The position numbers and the translations under genes are program-made. A model generated the notes under the pieces. It was not told the origin of the DNA, made no database searches, and saw nothing but the letters and a program-made list of their open reading frames with translations. From assembly GCF_041734735.1 (NCBI RefSeq), contig NC_134903.1:4091821-4155820 (forward strand): 64,000 nucleotides of DNA, in the 5' to 3' direction. The stretch comes from Babylonia areolata (Eukaryota > Mollusca > Gastropoda > Neogastropoda > Buccinidae). Of this stretch, positions 44,321-55,000 are shown piece after piece. The stretch's first letter is position 1. Each line of letters starts with the position of its first letter.

Positions 44321-44329
44321 CAATGAGGG

Positions 44330-44475
44330 TTAAGGCACAAGCGTGTCTGCACTTTATGTTCACCTTGGAGACAGGGAAAGACCCCCCCCCCCCCCCCTCT
44401 TCACCCAAATACGCAGGTTTGATTGGAACCCAGGACCCAGTGCACTTAACCACTCGGCCACCGATCTGGTCTCGT
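44330..44475 (-). repeat. SINE family C, degenerate minus-strand copy
   Basis: The minus strand has CGGTGGCCGAGTGGTTAAGT and GGGTTCCAATCAAACC, which are A- and B-box-like, then a collapsed body with a poly-G run. It is older than the neighbouring copy. Confidence 0.6.
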
Positions 44476-45340
44476 GAGGTCTTGAAGCTCAGGGTGTCAG
44501 GGTCAAGTGATGACGTGTTAAGTAAAGGATTGAGATGATTGGCTCAAAGACTTCCTTTTCTTTTCAATTACTGTGCTTTTTTTCTGCAACGAATATCAGA
44601 AAGCGCAGGATAATTTGCAGCACCTTGGTCAATATGCGCGCGCGCGCACACCCCCCCCCCCCCCTTTAATACCTTAACTAATATTGTTTCAATTCCAGAT
44701 GCCATTAGTGTACTCTGTTACACACACAAAAAAACAACAACAAAAAAAACAAAACAAAACAAAAACAAAATAAAACAACCTCATATCCACGACGTTTCAC
44801 GCACATATACCTCTCTCTCTCTCTCTCTATATATATATATCCTATCTTCCATACTTTTTATGATTAAATATGTCTGTGAAAATACAGTTGTATCTTGTAA
44901 AAAAAACACCCAAAAAACATGCAATCACGTACAGACAGAGATACACAAACTCACATTTCATTCTTTATCAATTCATGTTATTTCAGTCAATATACAATAT
45001 ATGTCTTCAGAAAACAAAACAAAACAGAATACATGAAAGTAGACACACACACACACACTGCATAAGTTTCTCACCACAGTCCAGACAGTTGTTTAACAAG
45101 TGATTTCCTCCAGAAAATGTGGTTAGTTGTCATTCACACCATTAAAAGTAGTCTATTAGTTAACATATCCGTAGGAAGAAGTCATCTAGATTTCTTTGTA
45201 GCTAGCACTCATGAGATTTTGACGGTTCCTCTAATTGGTGTTAATCCTATTTTTGTTAACTGGCTTCGATGTTGATGGATCTTGATACCACATTTCTGTG
45301 GTATGTCTTGACTGAAGATTGTGAATAAAATAGAAAAAAA
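44476..45340. other. Intergenic simple-sequence DNA
   Basis: It holds GC, poly-C, AAAAC and CT/AT simple repeats (44635-44845) and AT-rich unique DNA. No gene signal. Confidence 0.55.
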
Positions 45341-45770
45341 AATCTAGCAGTGCAACCCCCTTTTTTGCAACTCCCTCTCTTCAAGGGAGGGAAGCCCGAA
45401 TTTCACATACAGAAATCTGTCGTGACAAATAGTAACGCAATACAATAAATACAATAATCATACTGTACCATTCAAATACTAAACAGATACAATGCAATAC
45501 TATAGCAATACAATACAACGCATTGCAATACAACACAAATACTGTACACACGCAATAATATACAAAAAACTATCCAAATACAACAGAATACGACACAAAT
45601 ACTTAACATACACAATACAATACAAAAACTACAGAAATACAACACAACACAAATACTATACAACACAATACAAAACAGTACAATACAACACAACACAACA
45701 GCTAACGAACGCAATACAATACAAACACAACAACGCAACACAGTACAACAGAGCACACAGTGTGTGTGTC
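45341..45770 (+). repeat. SINE family B 3' end with long AATAC tail
   Basis: It begins with the family B 3' domain (GGGAGGGAAGCCCGAATTTC, ACAGAAATCTGTCGTGACAA) and runs into about 330 bp of degenerate AATACAATAC/AACACAAC repeats, presumably the expanded A-rich tail. Confidence 0.7.
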
Positions 45771-45814
45771 AGAAGAAGCATTTCTCAGTGCCACGAGTTC
45801 CACGACCATCGACC

Positions 45815-46505
45815 CCCCCCCCCCCACTCCATGTCCCCCACAAAGCTGGCACCCCCACCCTCAGAGATTGGGCCACACCCCCCCTCACTCCATGTCCCCC
45901 ACAAAGCTGACACCCCCACCCTCAGAGATTGGGCCACACCCCCCCTCACTCCATGTCCCCAACAAAGCTGACATCCCCACCCTCAGAGATTGGGCCAGAC
46001 ACCCCCTCACTCCATGTCCCCAACAAAGCTGACATCCCCACCCTCAGAGATTGGGCCAGACACCCCCTCACTCCATGTCCCCAACAAAGCTGACACCCCC
46101 ACCCTCAGAGATTGGGCCAGACACCCCCTCACTCCATGTCCCCAACAAAGCTGACACCCCCACCCCACGGGATTGGACCAGACCACCCCCCTCCATGTCC
46201 TACACAAAGCTGTTATCTCCACCCTCAGGGATTGGACCAGACCACCCCCCTCCATGTCCCACACAAAGCTGTTATCTCCACCCTCAGGGATTGGACCAGA
46301 CCCCCCCTCACTCCATGTCCTCCACAAAGATGGCATCACCAGCCCCGGGGATTGGACCAGACCCCCCCCCCCTCCATGTCCCCCATAAAGCCTTTACCCC
46401 CATCCCCTAGGGATTGGACAAGACCACCCCCTCCCCCTCCATGTCCCCCATAAAGCTGACACCCCCATCCCCTAGGGGTTGGACAAGACCCCCCCCCCCC
46501 GCCCC
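45815..46505. repeat. 61-bp array derived from the stop-codon end of gene 3
   Basis: About 11 tandem units of 58-65 bp follow the gene 3 stop codon. Each contains the complement of GGGGATGTCAGCTTTGTTGG then GGACATGGAGTGAGGG, that is, a copy of the exon end encoding GGDASFMGDME-stop. Units nearest the exon have ATGGGGGACATGGA, the most similar form. Confidence 0.9.
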
Positions 46506-46634
46506 TCACTCCATGTCGCCCATAAAGCTGGCATCCCCACCCCCAGCTCTGTCGGAAGAGGACGATGGACTGGACCAGAAGTCCAAGTAGTCCAGGAACT
46601 CTCTGCTGGGGCTCATCTGTCGGTCCGGGTCCAA
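46506..46634 (-). CDS. Gene 3 last coding exon
   Basis: The acceptor TCTCGTTTTCAG lies before 46634, and the exon reads LDPDRQMSPSREFLDYLDFW, then a Ser-rich stretch and GGGDASFMGDME with TGA at 46508-46506. It is in phase 0 and joins the giant exon (PSETLLQ) exactly. The two short clusters of aromatic and acidic residues look like a C-terminal short linear motif; its partner is unknown. The 3' UTR opens into copies of this exon's own end. Confidence 0.85.
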   Translation of the reverse strand: MDPDRQMSPSREFLDYLDFWSSPSSSSDRAGGGDASFMGDME

Positions 46635-47248
46635 CTGAAAACGAGAGATGATTATAATAATGTTAACAACAACGACAATAATGATGATGATGATAATGAG
46701 GATGATAGTAATAATATGTAGAAGACGAAGAACAACAAAAACAACACAGTGGTAATGATAGTAATAACAAGAGGAATAAGAAGTTGTTGTAGTAGCAGCA
46801 GCAGTAGTAGTAGCAGCAGTAGTAGTAACAGCAGCAGCAGTAGTTGCAGCAGCAGCAGTAGTAGTAGTAGCAGTAGTAGTATCGATGCTAATGATGATGA
46901 TGATAATAATAATGATACTAGTATTACTGATAATGACGGTTACAACATCAACAACAGTAGTAGTAGTAGTAGCAACAGCAGCAGCAGTAGTAGTATTGAT
47001 GATGATAATGATGATGTTAACACTACTACTACTGCTACTACTACTATCATTATCATCGTCATCATCATGATCACCCCCACCCCCGGGGTCATTCATTTGT
47101 GGCCAGTCAAGATGGACTCCTTCACTCCCTCCCTCCCGCCCGCAAGCTTGGAATTCCCCCGCCCCCTCCCCACCCCCTCCCCCCTCTAGAGACTGAAATA
47201 AAGCTATTGAAAAAGAAAGAAGGGGTTCGTTGTGCCCTTGCCTGCGAA
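46635..47248. repeat. Gene 3 intron: trinucleotide-rich region
   Basis: From about 46676 to 47070 the intron is ATG/ATA, AGC/AGT and ACT-type trinucleotide repeats in changing order. Chance frames of poly-Ser or poly-Thr arise from it. A C-rich segment follows to 47190. Confidence 0.85.
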
Positions 47249-47645
47249 GTGACGGCCTAGAGGTAACACGTCCGCCTAGGAAGCGATAGAACCTGAGTGC
47301 GCTGGTTCGAATCACGGCTCAGCCGCCGATTTTTTCTTCCCCTCCACTAGACCTTGTGTGGTGGTCTGGACGCTTAGTCATTCGGATGAGGCGAAAAACC
47401 GAGGTCCCGTGTGCAGCATGCACTTAGCGCACGTAAAAGAACCCACGGCAACAAAAGGGTTGTTCCTGGCAAAATTCTGTAGAAAAATCCACTTCGATAG
47501 GAAAAACAAATAAAACTGCATCGCACGTAAAAAAAGAAAAAAAAGGGGGGTGACGCTGTAGTGTAGCGACGTGCTCTCCCTGGGGAGAGCAGCCCAAATT
47601 TCACACAGAGAAATCTGTTGTGACAAAAAGAGAAATATAATGCTA
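47249..47645 (+). mobile_element. SINE family B, plus strand, well preserved
   Basis: The full structure is present: head (GTGACGGCCTAGAGGTAACA, GGTTCGAATCACGGC), core (GGTCTGGACGCTTAGTCATT, CACTTAGCGCACGTAAAAG) and 3' domain (GGGGAGAGCAGCCCAAATTT, GAGAAATCTGTTGTGAC). It lies in the gene 3 intron, in antisense orientation to the gene. Confidence 0.88.
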
Positions 47646-47694
47646 ACCCCCAACCCTCCCTCCCACCCAAATGCTTGGGATCACCCCCTCCAAC

Positions 47695-47988
47695 CCCCTT
47701 GTAGGCAGCCATACTACGTTTTCGGGGTTGTGCATGCTGGGCATGTTCTTGTTTCCATAACCCACCAAACTCTGACATGGATTACAGGATCTTTAACGTG
47801 CGTATTTGATCTGCTTGCGGCATACACATGAAGGGGGTTCAGGCACAAGCAGGTCTGCACATATGTTGAGCTGGGAGATAAGGAAAAATCTCCACCCTTT
47901 ACCCACCAGGCGCCGTTACCGAGACTCGAACCCGGGACCCTCAGACTGACACTCCAACGTTTTAACCACTCGGCTACTGCGCCCGTCT
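47695..47988 (-). mobile_element. SINE family C, minus strand
   Basis: Minus-strand head (CAGTAGCCGAGTGGTTAAAA, CCCGGGTTCGAGTCTC) and body (CTGGTGGGTAAAGGGTGGAG, GCTGGGTT...). The 3' tail is truncated near the copy of ATGGCTGCCTAC. Confidence 0.85.
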
Positions 47989-48129
47989 TATTGATTCGAA
48001 CTTCCCGTCCCCAGGGAAACATTTCAAGCGAAGTAAAACTGATCTCTAAAGCATAAAAAGGGGGTGTGGGGGTGGGGGAAAATCCAGCAACGGTGCGGAG
48101 TGGGGGTGGAGTGGGGTGGGGGGTGGAGG

Positions 48130-48652
48130 TTCACTCTCTCTCTCTCTCTCTCTCCTCTTTCTTTCTCCCCTACTCTTTTTTTTTCTCTCTATCTCTCTGC
48201 ACCCCCCCCCCCCACCCCCCCGTCCACCCCAAATGTACTCTTTTGCCTTCTCTCAGTACCCCTCCTGGCTCTGTTCCCATACTTTCTCGCCCCCCAACGC
48301 CCCCTCCCCCTCTGTTACTCTCATCTCCCTGCCCCCTTCCTCTCTCTCTCCCTCTCTCTTTTCTTTCTCTCCCCTTCCCCTCCCTCCTCCTCCTCCCCCT
48401 CTCTCTTTCTCCCTCCTTTATCTTCCCACATTCACTCATTTCTTTCCACCCCCCTCCGCTTTCTACCCCCCCCCCTCCCCCGCTCTACTCTCTTTACCTC
48501 ATGTCTCCCCCCCCCTTCCTCCCCCTCTCTCTCTCGTCTCTCTCTTTCCCCCGCCTCTTTCTCTCTCTCTCCCTTCTCTCTCTCCCTCGCCCGCTTCTCT
48601 CTCTCTCTCTCTCCCCGCCCCCCCTCTCCCTCTCTCTCTTCCATGCCTCTCC
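48130..48652. repeat. CT-rich (polypyrimidine) tract in gene 3 intron
   Basis: More than 500 bp of almost pure C and T on the plus strand, with CTCTCT runs. A second, shorter tract lies at 48999-49095 next to the exon donor. Such tracts can form triplexes; the frames through them are not genes. Confidence 0.9.
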
Positions 48653-48998
48653 AGAGAGGATGAAGTTCATTTTGTTTCGAAATGCCCTGCTCCAAACAAC
48701 CTTCGAGTTAAATTCATCCCGAAGAAATTTTTATACATATCCATGTCTGTTTAGATTATGTTTATTGATGTTGTCGACCTGATAATGAAAACAATGTGCA
48801 GTGTAGTTTTGTATTTATTTCGAGCACTTCAGCTGACAGAAACACTCGTAATAGTATCCTGATTGTTGTGGTATCTGGTTATGCTTCTTGTGTTTACACA
48901 GTTGTAGTGACGCATGTTAAAACTCTGTTATCACTCCCTGTTCTTATGGGGCAATGGCCTTAAATGAATAATTAATCATCTGAATCTGTATATCTGCC
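48653..48998. other. Gene 3 intron, unique part
   Basis: Ordinary AT-rich intron sequence with no exon or repeat recognised. Confidence 0.55.
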
Positions 48999-49095
48999 CT
49001 GCCTCTCTCTCTCTCCCCTGCCCCGCCCCCCCATCTCTCTCCCCCTCCCTCCCTCTCTCCCCTCCTCTCTCTCCCCCTCTCGCCCTCTCTCTCAC

Positions 49096-52000
49096 CTGCA
49101 GCAGGGTTTCCGAGGGGTCCACGTGGTGGTTGGGTGGGAAGGATGGTGGGTTGAACCAGGCAGGGTTGGGCTGACAGTCCCTCAAGGGGGCCCTGCTCCC
49201 CAGAAACTTCTCCTGCACCTCTTCTTCCTCCTCCTCCTTCTGCTCCTTGTCTTCCTGTCCCTTCTCCTGCTTCTCCTCCTTCTTCTGCTCCTTCTCTTCC
49301 TTCTTCTGCTTCTTCTCCTCCTGCTCATTCTCCTGCTTCTTCTCCTTCTCTTCCTTCTCCTCCTGTTCCTTCTCCTCTTCCTTCTCCTGCTTCTCCTCCT
49401 CTTCCTGTTTTTTCTCCTTCTCTTCCCCCTCCTGCTGCTTCTCCTCCTGTTCCTTCTTCTCCTCTTCCTCCTCCTGCTTCTTCTCCTCCTGTTCCTTCTT
49501 CTCCTCTTCCTCCTCCTGCTTCTTCTCCTCCTGTTCCTTCTCCTCTTCCTTCTCCTGCTTCTTCTCCTCCTGTTCCTTCTTTTCCTTCTGCTTCTCCTCC
49601 TCCTGTTCCTTCTTCTCCTCTTCCTTCTCCTGCTTCTCCTCCTCTTCCTGTTTTTTCTCCTTCTCTTCACCCTCCTGCTGCTTCTCCTCCTGTTCCTTCT
49701 TCTCTTCTTCCTCCTCCTGCTTCTTCTCCTCCTGTTCCTTCTTCTCCTCTTCCTCCTCCTGCTCCTTCTCTTCCTGCTCCTTCTCCTGCTTCTTCTGCTC
49801 CTTCTCCTCTTCCTTCTCCTGCTTCTTCTCCTCCTGCTCATTCTCCTGCTTCTCCTTCTCTTCCTGTTCCTTCTCCTGCTTCTTCTGTTCCTTCTCCTCT
49901 TCCTTCTCCTCCTCCTCTTCCTGTTTTTTCTCCTTCTCTTCCCCCTCCTGCTTCTTCTCCTCCTGTTCCTTCTTCTCCTCTTCCTCCTCCTGCTTCTTCT
50001 CCTCCTGTTCCTTCTCCTCTTCCTTCTCCTGCTTCTTCTCCTCCTGTTCCTTCTTTTCCTTCTGCTTCTCCTCCTCCTGTTCCTTCTTCTCCTCTTCCTT
50101 CTCCTCCTGTTCCTTCTCCTGCTTCTCCTCCTCTTCCTGTTTTTTCTCCTTCTCTTCCCCCTCCTGCTGCTTCTCCTCCTGTTCCTTCTTCTCCTCTTCC
50201 TCCTCCTGCTTCTTCTCCTCCTGTTCCTTCTCCTCTTCTTCCTTCTCCTGCTTCTTCTCCTGTTCCTTCTGATTCTTCTCCTCCTGTTCCTTCTCCTGCT
50301 TCTCCTCCTGTTCCTCCTGCTTCTCCTCTCCCTGTTCCTTCTTCTCCTCTTCCTTCTCCTGCTTCTTCTCCTCCTGTTCCTTCTTTTCCTTCTGCTTCTT
50401 CCCCTCCTGTTCCTTCTCCTCCTTCACCTTCTGCTGCTCCTCGTCCTGTTCCTTCTCTTGCTTCTTCTCCTTCTGCTCCATTTTCTCCTCTTGTTTCTCT
50501 TCCTTCTTCTCCTGCTCCCTATCTTCATGTTCCTCCTCCTCCTCCAGCTTATCCTGCCCCTTCTCCTGCTCACTCTCCTCCTCCTGTTCCTTCTCCTCTT
50601 CCTCCTGCTCATTTCCCCTCTGCTTCTCCTGCTCCATCTCCTCCAGCTTCTCTCGCTCATTCTCCTGCTCTTTCACCTGCTCCAGCTTCTCCTGTTCCTT
50701 CTCCTCCAGCTCATTCTCCTGCTCCATCCCCTCCTCCAGCTTCTCCTTCTCCAGCTTCTCTCGCTCATTCTCATGTTCGTTCTCCTCCAGCTTCTCTTGT
50801 TCCTTCTTCAGCTTCTCCTGCGCCCTCTCCTGTTCCTTCTCCAGCTTCTCTCGCTCATTCTCCTGCTCTTTGTCCTCCTCCAGCTTCTCCTGTTCCTTCT
50901 CCTCCAGCTTCTCCTGCGCCCTCTCCTGTTCCTTCTCCTCCAGCTTCTTTCGCTCATTCTCCTGCTCTTTGTCCTCCTCCAGCTTCTCCTGTTCCTCCTC
51001 CTTCAGCTTCTCCTGTTCCTGCTCCTCCAGCTTCTCCTGCGCACTCTCCTGTTCCTTCTTCTCCAGCTTCTCTCGCTTATTCTCCTGCTCTTTCTCCTCC
51101 AGCTTCTCCTGTTCCTTCTCCTCCAGTTTCTTCTGCTCCTTCTCCTCTAGCTTCTCTCGCTCATTCTCCTGCTCATTCTCCTCCTCCAGCTTCTTCTGTT
51201 CCTTTTCCTCCAGCTCATTCTCCTGCTCCATTTCATCCTCCAGCCTCTTCTTCTCCTCCTCCAGCTTCTCCTCCTCCTCCTGTTTCTCATCCTGATCACG
51301 CTTGTTCTCCTGCTCCTTCTCCTCATCCTGCTTCTCCTTCAGCTGTTCTCCTTCTTTGTCTGCATCATCTCCATGCTCTCTCTGCGGCTGGCTGTCGTAT
51401 TTTCCCTCTTCTGGTTTAGGGTCTGTGTCGCCTTTGTCTGTCGTCTTGCCTTTGTTTATACCTCCCTTTCCCTCTTGTTGAGGTTCACCGATGTCTTTGT
51501 CTTCGTCTGGTTCAGAGAATTGGCTCTCTTTGTCCGTCTTGATGTTTTCGTTTATATCTGCCTGTTCGTTTTGAGACTGGCTGGACTCTTCTTCTTCTTC
51601 ATCTGGTTTTGATGCTTTTCTTTCGTTTTCCGTGTCGGTGTCTTTCTCTGTCTGTTGTCTTTCTCTGTGTGTTCGTCTTTCTCTGTGTGTTCGTCTTTCT
51701 CTCTCTGATGGTGACTGATGTCTCTTTCCTCCCTTGGTTGGTCAGACTCTGAGTGGGTTGTGGCTGGTTCACACAGCTCTGACCTGTCAGTTTCTGGTCT
51801 TTCCGGTTCTGGCTGACTTGTGTCCAGCTGATCAGGGTCCCATTTGCGTCTGTTTGAATGTGACTGAACCGCGTCTGGTTTGTCCAAGTGTGGTGAACTT
51901 CCATGAGGTGCAGGCGTCTCTGGTGTGTCTGGAGCAGGCCTGTCTGCTTCTGGTTCTTCTTCTGGTCTCGGCTGACTGGCTTCTGATTTGCTTGACTCTG

Positions 52001-55000
52001 TATCTGGGCGTGGTTGATTGGTATCTGTTTTACTTGATTCTGTGTAACTGGAATTTGCTTTGCCTGATTCTGCATCTGGGTGTGATTGACTTTGTGCGGA
52101 TGCGTCTGTGTCTGCTTCATCTGGTTGTGTTCCGTCAATATCTGGTGGATTTAGTTCTGAATTTGTGTCTGGTTTATCTGGCTGTGCTCCATCAATATCT
52201 AGTGGGTTTGAATCTGAATTTGTATCTGGTTTATCTGAATGTGTTCCATCAGTATCTGGTGGACTTGGTTCTGAATCTATGTCTGGTTTATCTGAATGTG
52301 TTCCATCAATACCTGGTGGACTTAGTTCTGAATTTGTGTCTGGTTTATCTGGTTGTGTTCCATCAATATCTGGTGGATTTAGTTCTGAATTTGTGTCTGG
52401 TTTATCTGGTTGTGTTCCATCAATATCTGGTGGAATTAGTTCTGAATTTGTGTCTGGTTTATCTGGGTGTGTTCCATCAATATCTGGTGGATTTAAATCT
52501 GAATTTGTATCTGGTTTATCTGGCTGTGTTCCATCAATATCTGGTGGATTTAAATCTGAATTTGTGTCTGGTTTGTCTGGGTGTGTTCCATCAATATCTG
52601 GTGGATTTAAATCTGAATTTGTATCTGGTTTATCTGAATGTGTTCCATCAATATCTGGTGGACTTAGTTCTGAATTTGTGTCTGGTTTATCTGGCTGTGT
52701 TCCATCAATATCTGGTGGGTTTAGTTCTGAATTTGTGTCTGGTTTATCTGAATGTGTTCCATCAATATTTGGTGGACTTAGTTCTGAATTTGTGTCTGGT
52801 TTATCTGGGTGTGTTCCATCAGTATCTGGTGGATTTAGTTCTGAATTTGTGTCTGGTTTATCTGGGTGTGTTCCATCAATATCTGGTGGATTTAAATCTG
52901 AATTTGTATCTGGTTTATCTGAATGTGTTCCATCAATATCTGGTGGACTTAGTTCTGAATTTGTGTCTGGTTTATCTGGTTGTGTTCCATCAATATCTGG
53001 TGGGTTTAGTTCTGAATTTGTGTCTGGTTTATCTGAATGTGTTCCATCAATATTTGGTGGACTTAGTTCTGAATTTGTATCTGGTTTATCTGGTTGTGTT
53101 CCATCAATATCTGGTGGGTTTGAATCTGAATTTGTGTCTGGTTTGTCTGTGTCTGGGTGAGCTTCACTGGCTTCTGTTTGATTTAATTGTTCTGGCTCCT
53201 CTGGTTTTTTCTCGCTTTGTGTTTCTGGTTCTGGTTGCTTTGTGTCTGACTTGTCTGGTTCTGGTTGCTTTGTGTCTGACTTGTCTGGTTCTGGTTGCTC
53301 TGTGTCTGGTTCTGGTTGATTTGTGTCTGACTTGTCTGGTTCTGGTTGCTTTGTGTCTGATTTGTCTGGTTGCTTTGTGTCTGACTTGTCTGGTTCTGGT
53401 TGCTTTGTGTCTGGTTCTGGTTGCTTTGTGTCTGACTTGTCTGGTTCTGGTTGCTTTGTGTCTGACTTGTCTGGTTCTGGTTGCTTTGTGTCTGACTTGT
53501 CTGGTTCTGGTTGCTTTGTGTCTGACTTGTCTGGTTCTGGTTGATTTGTGTCTGATTTGTCTGGTTCTGGTTGCTTTGTGTCTGACTTGTCTGGTTCTGG
53601 TTGCTTTGTGTCTGGTTCTGGTTGCTCTGTGTCTGACTTGTCTGGTTCTGGTTGCTCTGTGTCTGACTTGTCTGGTTCTGGTTGCTCTGTGTCTGACTTG
53701 TCTGGTTCTGGTTGCTTTGTGTCTGACTTGTCTGGTTCTGGTTGATTTGTGTCTGACTTGTCTGGTTCTGGTTGCTTTGTGTCTGATTTGTCTGGTTCTG
53801 GTTGCTTTGTGTCTGACTTGTCTGGTTCTGGTTGCTTTGTGTCTGACTTGTCTGGTTCTGGTTGCTTTGTGTCTGACTTGTCTGGTTCTGGTTGCTTTGT
53901 GTCTGACTTGTCTGGTTCTGGTTGCTCTGTGTCTGATTTGTCTGGTTCTGGTTGCTTTGTGTCTGACTTGTCTGGTTCTGATTGATTTATGTCTGGTTCT
54001 GGTTGATTTGTGTCTGACTTGTCTGGTTCTGGTTGATTTGTGTCTGATTTGTCTGGTTCTGGTTGCTCTGTGTCTGGTTCTGGTTGCTTTATGTCTGATT
54101 TGTCTGGTTCTGATTGATTTGTGTCTGACTTGTCTGGTTCTGGTTGCTTTATGTCTGATTTGTCTGGTTCTGATTGATTTGTGTCTGGTTCTGATTGATT
54201 TGTGTCTGATTTGTCTGATTCTGGATGATTTGTGTCTGACTTGTCTGGTTGCTTTGTGTCTGACTTGTCTGGTTCTGGTTGCTTTGTGTCTGATTTGTCT
54301 GGTTCTGGTTGCTTTGTGTCTGACTTGTCTGGTTCTGGTTGCTTTGTGTCTGATTTGTCTGGTTCTGGTTGCTTTGTGTCTGACTTGTCTGGTTCTGGTT
54401 GCTTTGTGTCTAGTTCTGGTTGCTTTGTGTCTGGTTCTGGTTGCTTTGTGTCTGACTTGTCTGGTTCTGGTTGATTTGTGTCTGACTTGTCTGGTTCTGT
54501 TTGCTTTGTGTCTAGTTCTGGTTGCTTTGTGTCTGACTTGTCTGGTTCTGGTTGCTTTGTGTCTGACTTGTCTGGTTCTGGTTGCTTTGTGTCTGGTTCT
54601 GGTTGCTTTGTGTCTGACCTGTCTGGTTCTGGTTGCTTTGTGTCTGACGTGTCTGGTTCTGGTTGCTTTGTGTCTGACCTGTCTGGTTCTGGTTGCTTTG
54701 TGTCTGATTTGTCTGGTTCTGGATGCTCTGTGTCTGACCTGTCTGGTTCTGGTTGGCTGGTATCTTGCTGACGTGGTTCTGACTCTGTGTCTGGTTTGTC
54801 TAATTCTGGCCGATTGGCATCTTGTTGTTCTGGGTCACTTTGGTATGATTTGTTTGCTTCTTGTTGGTAAGTGTATTGCTGACTTGAATCCGACTCTGGG
54901 TCTGGTTTGTCTGGTTCTGGCTGATGGATATCCTGTTGACCTGGGTCTGGTTCATTTGTGTCTGGTTTGTTTAATTTTGTTTGGAAAGTATCTTGCTGAC

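Noticed and set aside
46749-47315. Poly-Ser and poly-Thr frames
   Set aside because: Trinucleotide microsatellite in the last intron of gene 3.
49123-51150. Plus-strand Leu-rich frame of 675 residues and Ser/Cys/Phe-rich frame
   Set aside because: Antisense shadows of the Glu/Lys/Gln coding region; the minus strand has splice sites and a consistent joined frame.
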